A stretch of DNA of 45,211 nt from SVQP01 sp045603085 (GTDB taxonomy: Bacteria; Bacillota; Clostridia; Oscillospirales; CAG-272), in NCBI GenBank assembly GCA_045603085.1, contig JAZULL010000043.1, positions 1 through 45,211 on the forward strand, read 5' to 3'. Positions 6,580 to 14,954 of this stretch are shown here, in pieces; the stretch's first letter is position 1; each line of letters starts with the position of its first letter. The notes below the pieces were generated by a model that was not told where the DNA came from, did not search any database, and worked only from the letters and a program-made list of their open reading frames with translations. The translations under genes and the position numbers were made by a program.

Positions 6580-8604
6580 ATGAATTTGTTTGCAAAACGC
6601 GCGCTTGCGCTGGCTGCTTCGGTGCTGTTGGCGGTGACGGGACTTGCATCCTGCACCCCCGACCGGCCCGATGACCCCGCAAGCGAGATCAATACCGATT
6701 GGAGACCCAACCAAATGAACGTAAATCTCAGCTCGGATTCTCTGTACGTTGCGCGCGTGGAGAATCTGCCCGACGACTTTATTTTCGGCATGGACGCGTC
6801 CTGCGTCCCCGCGCTGGAGGCCGGCGGTGTGACCTATACCGACTTTGACGGCGAGGTCAAGGACGTGTACGAGATCCTGAGTGCCAACGGCATCAATTAT
6901 ATCCGCGTCCGCATCTGGAACGATCCCTTTACCGGGGACGGCAAGGGGTACGGCGGCGGTAACTGCGATCTGGAAAACGCCATTGCCATCGGCAAGCGTG
7001 CTACTAAGTACGGCATGAAGCTGCTGGTCAACTTCCATTATTCGGATTTCTGGGCAGACCCGTCCAAGCAGATGGTGCCCAAGGCCTGGAGAGGCATGAA
7101 TATCGACACCAAGTCCGAGGCACTGTATCAGTACACAAAGGATTGCCTGACGGCCCTTGTCGAGGCCGGCGTGGACGTTGGTATGGTGCAGGTGGGCAAC
7201 GAGACCAACGGTGCTATGTGCGGCGAGTCCGCATCGGCACTTGGCGGCTGGAAAAAGATCACTCAGCTGATGAGCGCAGGCTCCCGCGCTGTGCGTGAGG
7301 TTTGCCCGAATGCGCTGGTAGCCATCCATTTTGCCAATCCCGAAAATGCCGAAAGCTACGTCAGCTACAGCGCAAATCTGGACTATTACGGCGTGGATTA
7401 CGACGTTTTTGCTTCTTCTTACTATCCCTTCTGGCACGGCACGCTGGATAATCTGGCGGCGGTGCTGAACAAGGTTTCCACTACCTATGGCAAAAAGGTC
7501 ATGGTGGCAGAGACCTCGTATGCATTCACCGGCGAGGACACCGACCATTTCGGCAACACCATCGGTGACGGCAGCGCTGTGGTCAAGAATTATCCCTATA
7601 CCCTGCAGGGGCAGGTCAATCTGGTACGCGACGTGACCGATACCGTGGTCAACAAGATGGAAAACGGCATCGGCGTGTTTTACTGGGAGGGCACCTGGAT
7701 CTCGGTGGGCGGCGAGAGCTATGAGCAGAATCTCGCGCTGTGGGAAACGTACGGCTCGGGCTGGGCGGCCTCCTTTGCGGCAGAGTACGACCCCGACGAT
7801 GCGGGGCAATGGTACGGCGGCTGCTCGGTGGACAATCAGGCCTTCTTTGACAAGGACGGCAAGGTCACCGAGGCCATCAAGGTGTTCGGACTGATGAAGA
7901 ACGGCAACGTGATCGATATCAAGGCCGACGCCATTGAGGACGTGGAGCTGATCTTTGACCTGAATGGCGACGTGGTGCTGCCCGAGACGGTCAACGCCAT
8001 TATGAACGACAATTCCCGCAAGGCCATCCCCGTAGAGTGGCAGGAGATCGACGTCGACGCGCTCAAGGCGGGCGGCGTTGCCAAGTATGATCTGATCGGC
8101 ACGGCGGGCGGCATGACCGCCAAGGGCGTGATCTCGATGGTAGAATACAATTTCCTTGAAAACTGGAGCTTTGAGGACGGAGATGCTGCCTGGACTGCTA
8201 CCGCCGTGACGAGCTTTGACCAGCTTTATATCGAGGATAAGGTTTCGGACTCCATGACCGGCACCAAGCACTATCATTTCTGGGGGGCTTCGGCCAATGC
8301 GGTGGAGTTTACCTTGGAGCAAGAGGTGAAGGATCTTAAGGCGGGCAAGTACAATTACGCCATTTCGATCATGGGCGGCGACGGCGGTACGACCGATATC
8401 TACGCCTACGTCAAGATCAACGGCGAGGTGATCTCCACCGCGCCCACCGAGATCACGGTGTATAACGAGTGGCACACGGCAAAGATCGAGGGCATCGAGG
8501 TTGCCGAGGGTGACGTGCTGACCGTGGGTCTGTACGTTAAATGTCAGGGGCCCAACGCATGGGGCAAGATCGACGACGCCCTGCTGAACTCGGTTAAGGA
8601 GTGA
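6580..8604 (+). CDS. GH53 endo-beta-1,4-galactanase with C-terminal carbohydrate-binding domain, lipoprotein
   Basis: A 674-residue surface enzyme expected to cut beta-1,4-galactan (type I arabinogalactan). Lipobox LASC ends the signal peptide. The GH53 barrel at about 65-410 has FIFGMDASCVPALE and YIRVRIWNDPF. The acid/base is Glu208 in GNETNG and the nucleophile Glu311 in MVAETSYAF. A Big_4-like Ig domain (about 445-520) follows, then a beta-sandwich of about 150 residues (NFLENWSFEDG onward) resembling galactan-binding CBM61 modules found on other GH53 enzymes. It stands 15 bp after the pullulanase gene with its own GGAGG and 3 bp before the GH13 gene. Placement of a galactanase inside an alpha-glucan operon is unusual. 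Confidence 0.9.
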   Translation: MNLFAKRALALAASVLLAVTGLASCTPDRPDDPASEINTDWRPNQMNVNLSSDSLYVARVENLPDDFIFGMDASCVPALEAGGVTYTDFDGEVKDVYEILSANGINYIRVRIWNDPFTGDGKGYGGGNCDLENAIAIGKRATKYGMKLLVNFHYSDFWADPSKQMVPKAWRGMNIDTKSEALYQYTKDCLTALVEAGVDVGMVQVGNETNGAMCGESASALGGWKKITQLMSAGSRAVREVCPNALVAIHFANPENAESYVSYSANLDYYGVDYDVFASSYYPFWHGTLDNLAAVLNKVSTTYGKKVMVAETSYAFTGEDTDHFGNTIGDGSAVVKNYPYTLQGQVNLVRDVTDTVVNKMENGIGVFYWEGTWISVGGESYEQNLALWETYGSGWAASFAAEYDPDDAGQWYGGCSVDNQAFFDKDGKVTEAIKVFGLMKNGNVIDIKADAIEDVELIFDLNGDVVLPETVNAIMNDNSRKAIPVEWQEIDVDALKAGGVAKYDLIGTAGGMTAKGVISMVEYNFLENWSFEDGDAAWTATAVTSFDQLYIEDKVSDSMTGTKHYHFWGASANAVEFTLEQEVKDLKAGKYNYAISIMGGDGGTTDIYAYVKINGEVISTAPTEITVYNEWHTAKIEGIEVAEGDVLTVGLYVKCQGPNAWGKIDDALLNSVKE

Positions 8605-8607
8605 CAA

Positions 8608-10218
8608 ATGAACCTGAAAAGAATTTTGAGTTTTCTTATGTTAACGGCAATGCTTCTGACGGGGGCGTCGCTGTCGGCCTGCACGCCCGAGGAGCAGCCC
8701 CCGGCCAAGCCCGAGCCCGAGGTTGACCCCATCGACGATAACTACCGCACCTTTTATCAGATCTTTGTTGGCTCGTTTGCCGATTCCAATGGCGACGGTA
8801 TCGGAGATCTGCGCGGCATTATCAAGCACTTTGACTATCTCAACGACGGCAATATCCATTCGGGAGAAAGCCTTGGCGTGCAGGGCATCTGGCTCTCGCC
8901 CATCTTTTCCTCCCCCTCGTATCACAAGTACGATGCCAAGGATTATTACACGGTCGACTGGCGGTTTGGCGACGAGCAATCCTTAAAGGATCTGATCGCC
9001 ATCTGCCACGAGCGCAACGTCAAGATCATTCTTGACCTTGCCATCAATCATACCTCGGATCAGCACGCGTGGTTTTTGGAATTCAAGCAGGCGCGCATGA
9101 GCGGGGATACGTCCAATCAGTATTACGACTATTATTCCTGTGCCACCACCGCCGAGAAAAAGAACGGCGTCAGCTATCAGAAGATCGCGGGTGTGGATTG
9201 CTGGTATGAGTGCAATTTCTCGGGGAGTATGCCCGAGCTCAACTATGATAATCCCGAGGTCAGAGCCGCCGTGCTGGACGTGGCCAAATATTATCTCGAT
9301 CTTGGCATCGACGGCTTCCGCTTTGACGCGGTCAAGTATATTTACTATGGAGATACCGCCCGCTCGGTGGAGTTCTGGGAGTGGTACATGGGAGAGCTTC
9401 GTGCCATCAACCCCGATATCTATTGCGTAGGCGAATGCTGGTCGGGTGATTCCGAGGTGCTGGAATACTACACCGCCATGAACTGCTTCAACTTTACCAT
9501 GTCGCAGGCAGAGGGTGTGATCGCCACGGCGGCCAAGGGCAAGAGCATGGCCACCTATACCAACTATATCCAGTCGTATCAGAACAGCGTCAAGCAGAAA
9601 AATCCGGACGGAATGATCATGCCGTTCCTGACCAATCACGATATGGACAGGATCGCAGGCGCGTTTATTCTGGAAAATAACATGCGCATGGCGGCCAATC
9701 TGTATCTGCTGAGCCCGGGCTCTCCCGTGATCTATTACGGCGAGGAGATCGGCATGCGCGGCTCACGCGGCAGCGAGAATACCGATGCCAACCGCCGACT
9801 TGCCATGCTGTGGGGGGACGGCGTTGAGCTGCGTAATCCCGAGGGATCGACCTATCCCGCTGATAAGCAGATCAGCACCACCGTGGCAGACCAGCTGCAG
9901 GACGAAAACAGCCTTTACAATTATTATTGTAAGCTGATCGCCATCCGCCACGCGTATCCCGCCATCGCGCGCGGCACGTACACCGCGCTGAGCTGCGGCA
10001 ACAAGAATCTGGGCGGCTTCCGTATTGATTACCAAGGAGAGATTCTGGGATTGATCCATAACAATTCCGGAGAAACTCTCAAGGTGGATCTGTCGGGCTG
10101 CTCGGTGCTTGACGGGCATGCTTTTGCCGAAATTTGCGATGCGATCGGCGCAGGCGAGGCAACGCTGGAGGGGAGTGTGCTGACCGTCGGTCCGTACACC
10201 AGCGTAGTGCTGAAATAA
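8608..10218 (+). CDS. GH13 alpha-amylase-family lipoprotein
   Basis: A 536-residue surface glucan hydrolase. The signal peptide ends in lipobox LSAC and a Pro/Glu linker follows. The barrel starts with YQIFVGSFADSNGDGIGDL, the form seen in GH13 enzymes with a Ca-binding loop. The nucleophile is Asp240 in GFRFDAV, the acid/base Glu276 in VGECW and the third acid Asp345 in TNHDMDR. A short C-terminal beta domain ends the protein. The fine specificity (alpha-amylase, maltogenic or oligo-glucosidase) cannot be decided from motifs. It is the last gene of the hydrolase operon; its AAGGAG site overlaps the end of the GH53 gene. About 170 bp with a fresh promoter separate it from the binding protein. 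Confidence 0.92.
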   Translation: MNLKRILSFLMLTAMLLTGASLSACTPEEQPPAKPEPEVDPIDDNYRTFYQIFVGSFADSNGDGIGDLRGIIKHFDYLNDGNIHSGESLGVQGIWLSPIFSSPSYHKYDAKDYYTVDWRFGDEQSLKDLIAICHERNVKIILDLAINHTSDQHAWFLEFKQARMSGDTSNQYYDYYSCATTAEKKNGVSYQKIAGVDCWYECNFSGSMPELNYDNPEVRAAVLDVAKYYLDLGIDGFRFDAVKYIYYGDTARSVEFWEWYMGELRAINPDIYCVGECWSGDSEVLEYYTAMNCFNFTMSQAEGVIATAAKGKSMATYTNYIQSYQNSVKQKNPDGMIMPFLTNHDMDRIAGAFILENNMRMAANLYLLSPGSPVIYYGEEIGMRGSRGSENTDANRRLAMLWGDGVELRNPEGSTYPADKQISTTVADQLQDENSLYNYYCKLIAIRHAYPAIARGTYTALSCGNKNLGGFRIDYQGEILGLIHNNSGETLKVDLSGCSVLDGHAFAEICDAIGAGEATLEGSVLTVGPYTSVVLK

Positions 10219-10315
10219 TGCACAAAATAATTTAATTCGTCCCTTACAAAAAAGCGGTTTACGGGTGCCCGATTTGTCAACATTCACAAAAAACCACTTT
10301 TAGTTTAGTTTTTTG

Positions 10316-10344
10316 TTGACAACGCACCGAAATCGTGCTAAAAT
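10316..10344 (+). promoter_or_regulatory. Strong promoter of the sugar ABC transporter
   Basis: Consensus TTGACA (10316-10321), a 17-nt spacer and TAAAAT (10339-10344) with a TGC extended -10. This allows the binding protein to be made independently of the hydrolases upstream. Confidence 0.8.
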
Positions 10345-10405
10345 CGTTAGAGCGCGGAGAACGCGCCAAAATAAAAATACTAATTGATTGGAGGTTTTAC
10401 TTATT

Positions 10406-11989
10406 ATGAAAATGAGTAAGATTCTGGCTCTTATGCTGGTAGCTCTGATGGTTGTGGCTTGCTTTGCAGCATGCACCCCTTCCACCGGTGACGAAACTCC
10501 CTCGGGTGAAGACACCACCGTCGGTTCCGAAGGTCCCACCGATGCAGAGATCGCTGAAGCATACAAGGGCACTTACAACATCACCATGTGGGTTTCCGAG
10601 CTTGACGGCGTTGCTGCACTGACTCAGCAGCAGATCGACGCTTTCGAGGCTAAGTACCCCGGCATCATCATTGAAGCATCTATCGAAGGCGTTACCGAGG
10701 CTGATGCAGGCTCTAAGGTTGTTGCTGACGTTGCAACCGCTCCTGACATCTACTGCTTCGCACAGGACCAGCTGGCCCGTCTCGTTCAGGCCGCTGCTCT
10801 TGCAACTCCTCCCGAGCTGATCGCAGGCAGACTGACTGCTAACAACGATGCAGGCTCCGTAAAGGCTGCTTCCGTTGCAGGCAAGCTGTATGCTTACCCC
10901 ATGACCAGCGACAACGGCTACTACATGTACTACAACACCAGCATCATCTCCGAAGAGGATGCTGAGAGCCTTGAGAAGATCATCGCAGCTTGCGAGGCTA
11001 ACAACGTTAAGTTCCGTTTCGCACTTGAGAACGCTTGGTACACCGCTTCCTTCTTCTTTGCAACCGGTTGCCATTCCAACTGGTCCATGGATACCGAAGG
11101 CAACTTCGTTTCCGTTGACGACGACTTCAATTCTGCAGCAGGTCTTGCAGCTATGAAGGGTATGCAGACTCTGGCTCAGTCCTCTTGCTATGACTCCAAC
11201 GCTGATATCTTCACCGATGCAGGCGTTGTTATCACCGGTATCTGGAACGCTAACGCAGCTCAGGAGCACTTCGGCGACAACTTCGGCGCTACCGATCTGC
11301 CCTCCTTCACCGTTGACGGCCAGTCCTACCACCTCGGTTCTTACACCGGTAACAAGCTGATGGGTGTTAAGCCCCAGTCCGACGAAAAGAAGGCAGCTGT
11401 TCTGGCTCTGCTCGCTGAGTACCTGACCAATGAAGAGTGCCAGCTGCAGAGATACAACCAGTTCCAGTGGGGTCCCTCCAACGTGGCTGCTCAGGCATCT
11501 GAGGCAGTTCAGGCTAACCCCTCTCTGGCAGCTCTTGCTAAGCAGAACGCATACGGTCAGCCTCAGGGTCAGATCCACGGCTCTTGGTGGGATATCGCAA
11601 AGGTTCTGGGCGCAGACGCTAAGGCTGCAACCTCCGATGCAGATCTCCAGGCAGCTCTGGACAACTACAAGACCACCATCGACGGTCTGTTCTCCATGAC
11701 CGACGAGCAGAAGAAGGCTTGGAGCGTTATCGGCGACATCTGCAACACCAACTGGGATACCGACTTCCCGCTGAATGCTGACGGTGAGAACACCTGGATC
11801 TCCGACGTTCTCGCTCTCGAGGCAGGCAAGCAGTTCAAGGTTCGTCAGGGCGCATCCTGGGACGTTAACTTTGGTGCTAACGGCGTAGCAGGCGGCGACA
11901 ACATCGTTGTTGAGACCACCGGTAACTACAAGGTTAAGTTCACCTATGACGGCACCACCGCTGTTATCGAGCTGATTCCCGCAGAATAA
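10406..11989 (+). CDS. Maltodextrin-type ABC binding lipoprotein with extra C-terminal domain
   Basis: A 527-residue extracellular solute-binding protein (family 1, MalE-like). ATG 10406 is chosen because GGAGG lies 11 nt upstream; an upstream TTG overlaps that site. The signal ends in lipobox FAAC (Cys23) and a Thr/Glu linker follows. The binding fold (TYNITMWVSELDG, AQDQLARLV, PMTSDNGYYMYYNTSI, GIWNANAAQEHFG) runs to about residue 450. The last 70 or so residues (FKVRQGASWDVNFG, then GNYKVKFTYDG) form a separate beta domain like those attached to amylases and SusE/F-type starch binders. Codons are strongly biased (GCT, GTT, GAC, AAG) compared with neighbours, as in highly expressed genes. 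The specificity is inferred from the hydrolase neighbours. Confidence 0.9.
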   Translation: MKMSKILALMLVALMVVACFAACTPSTGDETPSGEDTTVGSEGPTDAEIAEAYKGTYNITMWVSELDGVAALTQQQIDAFEAKYPGIIIEASIEGVTEADAGSKVVADVATAPDIYCFAQDQLARLVQAAALATPPELIAGRLTANNDAGSVKAASVAGKLYAYPMTSDNGYYMYYNTSIISEEDAESLEKIIAACEANNVKFRFALENAWYTASFFFATGCHSNWSMDTEGNFVSVDDDFNSAAGLAAMKGMQTLAQSSCYDSNADIFTDAGVVITGIWNANAAQEHFGDNFGATDLPSFTVDGQSYHLGSYTGNKLMGVKPQSDEKKAAVLALLAEYLTNEECQLQRYNQFQWGPSNVAAQASEAVQANPSLAALAKQNAYGQPQGQIHGSWWDIAKVLGADAKAATSDADLQAALDNYKTTIDGLFSMTDEQKKAWSVIGDICNTNWDTDFPLNADGENTWISDVLALEAGKQFKVRQGASWDVNFGANGVAGGDNIVVETTGNYKVKFTYDGTTAVIELIPAE

Positions 11990-12015
11990 TACGGATTCGG
12001 AAATGAATAGGGAAT

Positions 12016-12041
12016 AACGGGGAGTCCTCGGACTCCCCGTT
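12016..12041 (+). other. Intercistronic stem-loop after the binding-protein gene
   Basis: A long GC-rich hairpin with arms at 12016-12027 and 12030-12041 (AACGGGGAGTC / GACTCCCCGTT), 27 nt past the stop. No T-run follows, so it is more likely to protect the upstream mRNA from 3' decay or to be a partial terminator than a full one. Confidence 0.7.
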
Positions 12042-12060
12042 CTCCCAAAAGATCGTTTGA

Positions 12061-12122
12061 GGCATTGTTAGCCGACATACAAGGACGACAGTTGTCTTGT
12101 GTAGCGGCGAATAATGCCTTTT
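12061..12122 (+). other. Second, branched hairpin before the permease gene
   Basis: Nested pairings GGCATT/AATGCC (12061-12066 with 12113-12118), GCCG/CGGC (12071-12074 with 12105-12108) and a 7-bp ATACAAG/CTTGTGT arm (12077-12083 with 12096-12102) form a hairpin of about 58 nt followed by TTTT. It resembles a leaky terminator setting the ratio of binding protein to permease. Confidence 0.55.
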
Positions 12123-12163
12123 CACTCTTGTCACCCTAAAAAGCATGAAATTTGGAGTATAAT

Positions 12164-14053
12164 ATGAACAAAATTCTGTTTGGTATTATGACCATTCTCT
12201 TCAATGACATTGGCGTTCCTTGCTTTATGCAGGGCAACGTTAAGACCGGTGTCTCTCGTATCATCCTGGCAAACATTCCAATCATCGGCTGGATCTTTGC
12301 TCTGATCAACTACGTCAAGGGTATCATTCTGGGCATCCGGATCCTGAAGATGGATGAGGAAACCTTCCGGGCTGAGTGGAAGACACTGGATTCCGGTATC
12401 CCCGCCCGGAACCTGAGGAGATTAAATGACCTGGAATATCTGAAGCTGGGCAAGTTCCGTGCCTTTTGGTATAACGTAGGCATGTTTTTCCGTGCAATTC
12501 CGGGCTGGCTTGCAGATTTGGTTATCAAGCTGTTCCTGCTTTGCAAGAAAGCTGTGTTGGCCATCGTGGATGAGGTCAAGGCAATCGTGACCACCTTCGT
12601 CAAGGGCAACTGGGCTGTCAAGCTCTCTCACTTTATCTTTGGCTTTGGTAACTTCTATTACGGTCAGCCCCTGCGCGGCGTGCTGTTTTTGCTCTTTGAG
12701 GTTGTGTTTGGCGTTTATATGTTCGTCCCCAGCGGCGGACGTCATTGGCTGGGCGCATTTATCAAGGAGACCTCGCTTTTGGCCAAGAGCGGTCTGGAAT
12801 GGCTGATCAAGAGTAACTTCTTGCAGACCGGTCAGACGGTTGGCGACGTACCGCCCCGTAAGGAGATCATTCAGGGTCTGCTCGGCGCAACCGAAACCAC
12901 CATTTACGGCGACGACTCTGTCAAGGTCATGCTGTACGCACTGCTGTCCATCTTCTTTATCATTGCATTCGCATATACCTGGTGGCTGCAGATCAAGCAG
13001 TGCCGCATTTGCATGAGCATTACCGCAAAGGGCAAAAAGGTCAGAAGCGGCAAGCAGGACCTCAAGTCGCTCTTGGACGACCAGTTCCACAAGACGCTGC
13101 TTGCGCTGCCTCTGGCAGGTATTTTCGCATTCACGGTTCTGCCCATCATTTACATGGTGCTCATCGCCTTTACCAGCTATGACGCCGCACACGACGGTTA
13201 TGCAAACCTGTTCTCGTGGGTGGGTCTGCACAATTTCAACCAGCTGTTCAACTTCGGCAAGGGCGGCTTGGGTCTTGCTTTCGGTGAGATTCTGGCGTGG
13301 ACCTTGATGTGGTCGTTCTTTGCCACCTTCTCCAACTATTTCCTTGGCATGTTCGTAGCGATCATGATCAACAAAAAGGGAATTAAGATCAAGAAGTTCT
13401 GGAGAACCGTGCTGGTTATGACCATCGCAATCCCGCAGTTTGTATCTCTCTTGTACGTTTCCCGTCTGTTTGACGACTCGGGCGTGCTGGGCAAGCTGCT
13501 GATCAATGCATCAAACGTTCTGGCCAATTGGAATATTATTCCCGATACCTGGGCGCTGGCAAATAACTTCTCTCTCTGGGACGGCGAATGGACCGCAAAG
13601 ATCCTTTTGATCGTGCTCAATATCTGGATCGGTATTCCGTATCTGATGCTCATGGCGACCGGTATTCTGATGAATATCCCCGCGGACCTGTATGAGTCCT
13701 CCCGCATCGACGGTGCAAATACCTTCCAGCAGTACACGAGAATCACCCTGCCTTACATGCTGTTCGTCACCGGTCCTTATCTGCTGACCAGCTTTGTGGG
13801 CAACCTCAATAACTTTAACGTTATTTATCTGCTGTCGGGTGGCGGACCCAACAACGGCACGGCGGGCGGCGTTTCGATAGGACACACCGACCTATTGGTC
13901 ACGTGGCTGTACCGCATGACGCTGGAGAGCCCCAAGGCCGAGTATTATACGGCATCGATCATCGGTATCATGGTATTCCTTGTGGTAGCGATCCTGTCGC
14001 TGATCGTATACAACGTCATTCCGTCTACTAAGAACGAGGAGGATTATAAGTGA
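12164..14053 (+). CDS. malF: MalF-type sugar permease with long N-terminal membrane extension
   Basis: A 629-residue inner-membrane subunit. ATG 12164 is preferred: TTGGAG lies 6 nt upstream and the earlier TTG overlaps that site. Residues from about 320 on are a normal MalF core (LPLAGIFAFTVLPIIYMVLIAFTSYD) with the EAA loop YESSRIDGANTFQQYTRITL that contacts the ATPase. The first 310 residues are an addition with two TM2-domain-like helix pairs (ILFGIMTILFNDIGVPCFMQ and FGFGNFYYGQPLRGVLFLLF), an amphipathic region between them and a further helix (LLSIFFIIAFAYTWW). The following permease start overlaps its stop by one base (TGATG). Confidence 0.9.
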   Translation: MNKILFGIMTILFNDIGVPCFMQGNVKTGVSRIILANIPIIGWIFALINYVKGIILGIRILKMDEETFRAEWKTLDSGIPARNLRRLNDLEYLKLGKFRAFWYNVGMFFRAIPGWLADLVIKLFLLCKKAVLAIVDEVKAIVTTFVKGNWAVKLSHFIFGFGNFYYGQPLRGVLFLLFEVVFGVYMFVPSGGRHWLGAFIKETSLLAKSGLEWLIKSNFLQTGQTVGDVPPRKEIIQGLLGATETTIYGDDSVKVMLYALLSIFFIIAFAYTWWLQIKQCRICMSITAKGKKVRSGKQDLKSLLDDQFHKTLLALPLAGIFAFTVLPIIYMVLIAFTSYDAAHDGYANLFSWVGLHNFNQLFNFGKGGLGLAFGEILAWTLMWSFFATFSNYFLGMFVAIMINKKGIKIKKFWRTVLVMTIAIPQFVSLLYVSRLFDDSGVLGKLLINASNVLANWNIIPDTWALANNFSLWDGEWTAKILLIVLNIWIGIPYLMLMATGILMNIPADLYESSRIDGANTFQQYTRITLPYMLFVTGPYLLTSFVGNLNNFNVIYLLSGGGPNNGTAGGVSIGHTDLLVTWLYRMTLESPKAEYYTASIIGIMVFLVVAILSLIVYNVIPSTKNEEDYK

Positions 14054-14937
14054 TGAAGCAAGTAAGTGAAAAGAAAACTCACAAATCTCTCCTCGGCGCA
14101 CGCGCCAGCAGAAGACTGGGCAACGCGATCGTATATGCCATTCTGGCCATCATCACGGTCGTGTGGCTGTTCCCATTTGTTGGTATCGTGCTGGAATCCT
14201 TCCGCGTGGAATCCACCGCGCAGGTCGGTTATTTCTGGCCCAAGCAGTTCGGACTTGACAATTATATCCGTCTGTTCAAGGAAACCGACTTCCTCAAATG
14301 GTTCATCAACACCGGTATCATGGGCATTGCAACCGCAGTGCTGCAGACCGTATTCGTGCTGGCAATGAGCTATACGCTCTCCAGACTGCGCTTCAAGGGC
14401 AGAAAGCTGCTGATGAATTTCATGCTCATCCTTGGCATGTTCCCGGGTTTCTTGACCCTGATTCTGATCTACAAGCTGTTTGTTGACTTTGGCTTGACCG
14501 CCAACATGGCGCCTCTTGGCCTGATCATTGTGTACTGTGCGTCCAGCGGTATGGGGTATTACGTATCCAAGGGCTTCTTTGATACCATTCCCAAGAGTCT
14601 TGACGAGGCCGCACGCGTGGACGGCGCGACGCGCTGGCAGGTGTTCTACAAGGTCATCATGCCGCTGTCCAAGCCCATCATCATTTACACCGTGCTCATG
14701 GGCTTCATGGCACCTTGGGGCGATTTCATGATGGCAAACTACATCATTCATGAAAACAGCCAGGGCATGAACGTTGCCGTCGGTATGTTTGAATGGCTTT
14801 CCAGAGCAAACATGAATCAGAAGTACACGTTGTTCTGTGCCGCAGGCGTGATCGTGGCGATCCCCGTTGTAACCGTATTCCTGCTTCTGCAGAAGTACTA
14901 CGTTGAGGGCGTCACCGGCGGTGCTGTCAAAGGATAA
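14053..14937 (+). CDS. malG: MalG-type sugar permease
   Basis: A 294-residue second membrane subunit of the oligosaccharide ABC importer. It has six predicted helices, the EAA loop at IPKSLDEAARVDGATRWQVF, and the typical MalG ending (LLLQKYYVEGVTGGAVKG). ATG at 14053 overlaps the MalF stop as TGATG, so the two are coupled; the GTG one codon earlier is not needed. It pairs with MalF to form the channel and takes sugar from the binding lipoprotein. Confidence 0.94.
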   Translation: MKQVSEKKTHKSLLGARASRRLGNAIVYAILAIITVVWLFPFVGIVLESFRVESTAQVGYFWPKQFGLDNYIRLFKETDFLKWFINTGIMGIATAVLQTVFVLAMSYTLSRLRFKGRKLLMNFMLILGMFPGFLTLILIYKLFVDFGLTANMAPLGLIIVYCASSGMGYYVSKGFFDTIPKSLDEAARVDGATRWQVFYKVIMPLSKPIIIYTVLMGFMAPWGDFMMANYIIHENSQGMNVAVGMFEWLSRANMNQKYTLFCAAGVIVAIPVVTVFLLLQKYYVEGVTGGAVKG

Positions 14938-14954
14938 AGAGAGGATATATAGAT

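Noticed and set aside
4486..8607. A 1373-codon open frame on the minus strand across the pullulanase and GH53 genes
   Set aside because: It is antisense to two proteins with intact catalytic motifs, has His/Val/Gly-rich shadow composition and no domain; it arises from the codon bias of the real genes.
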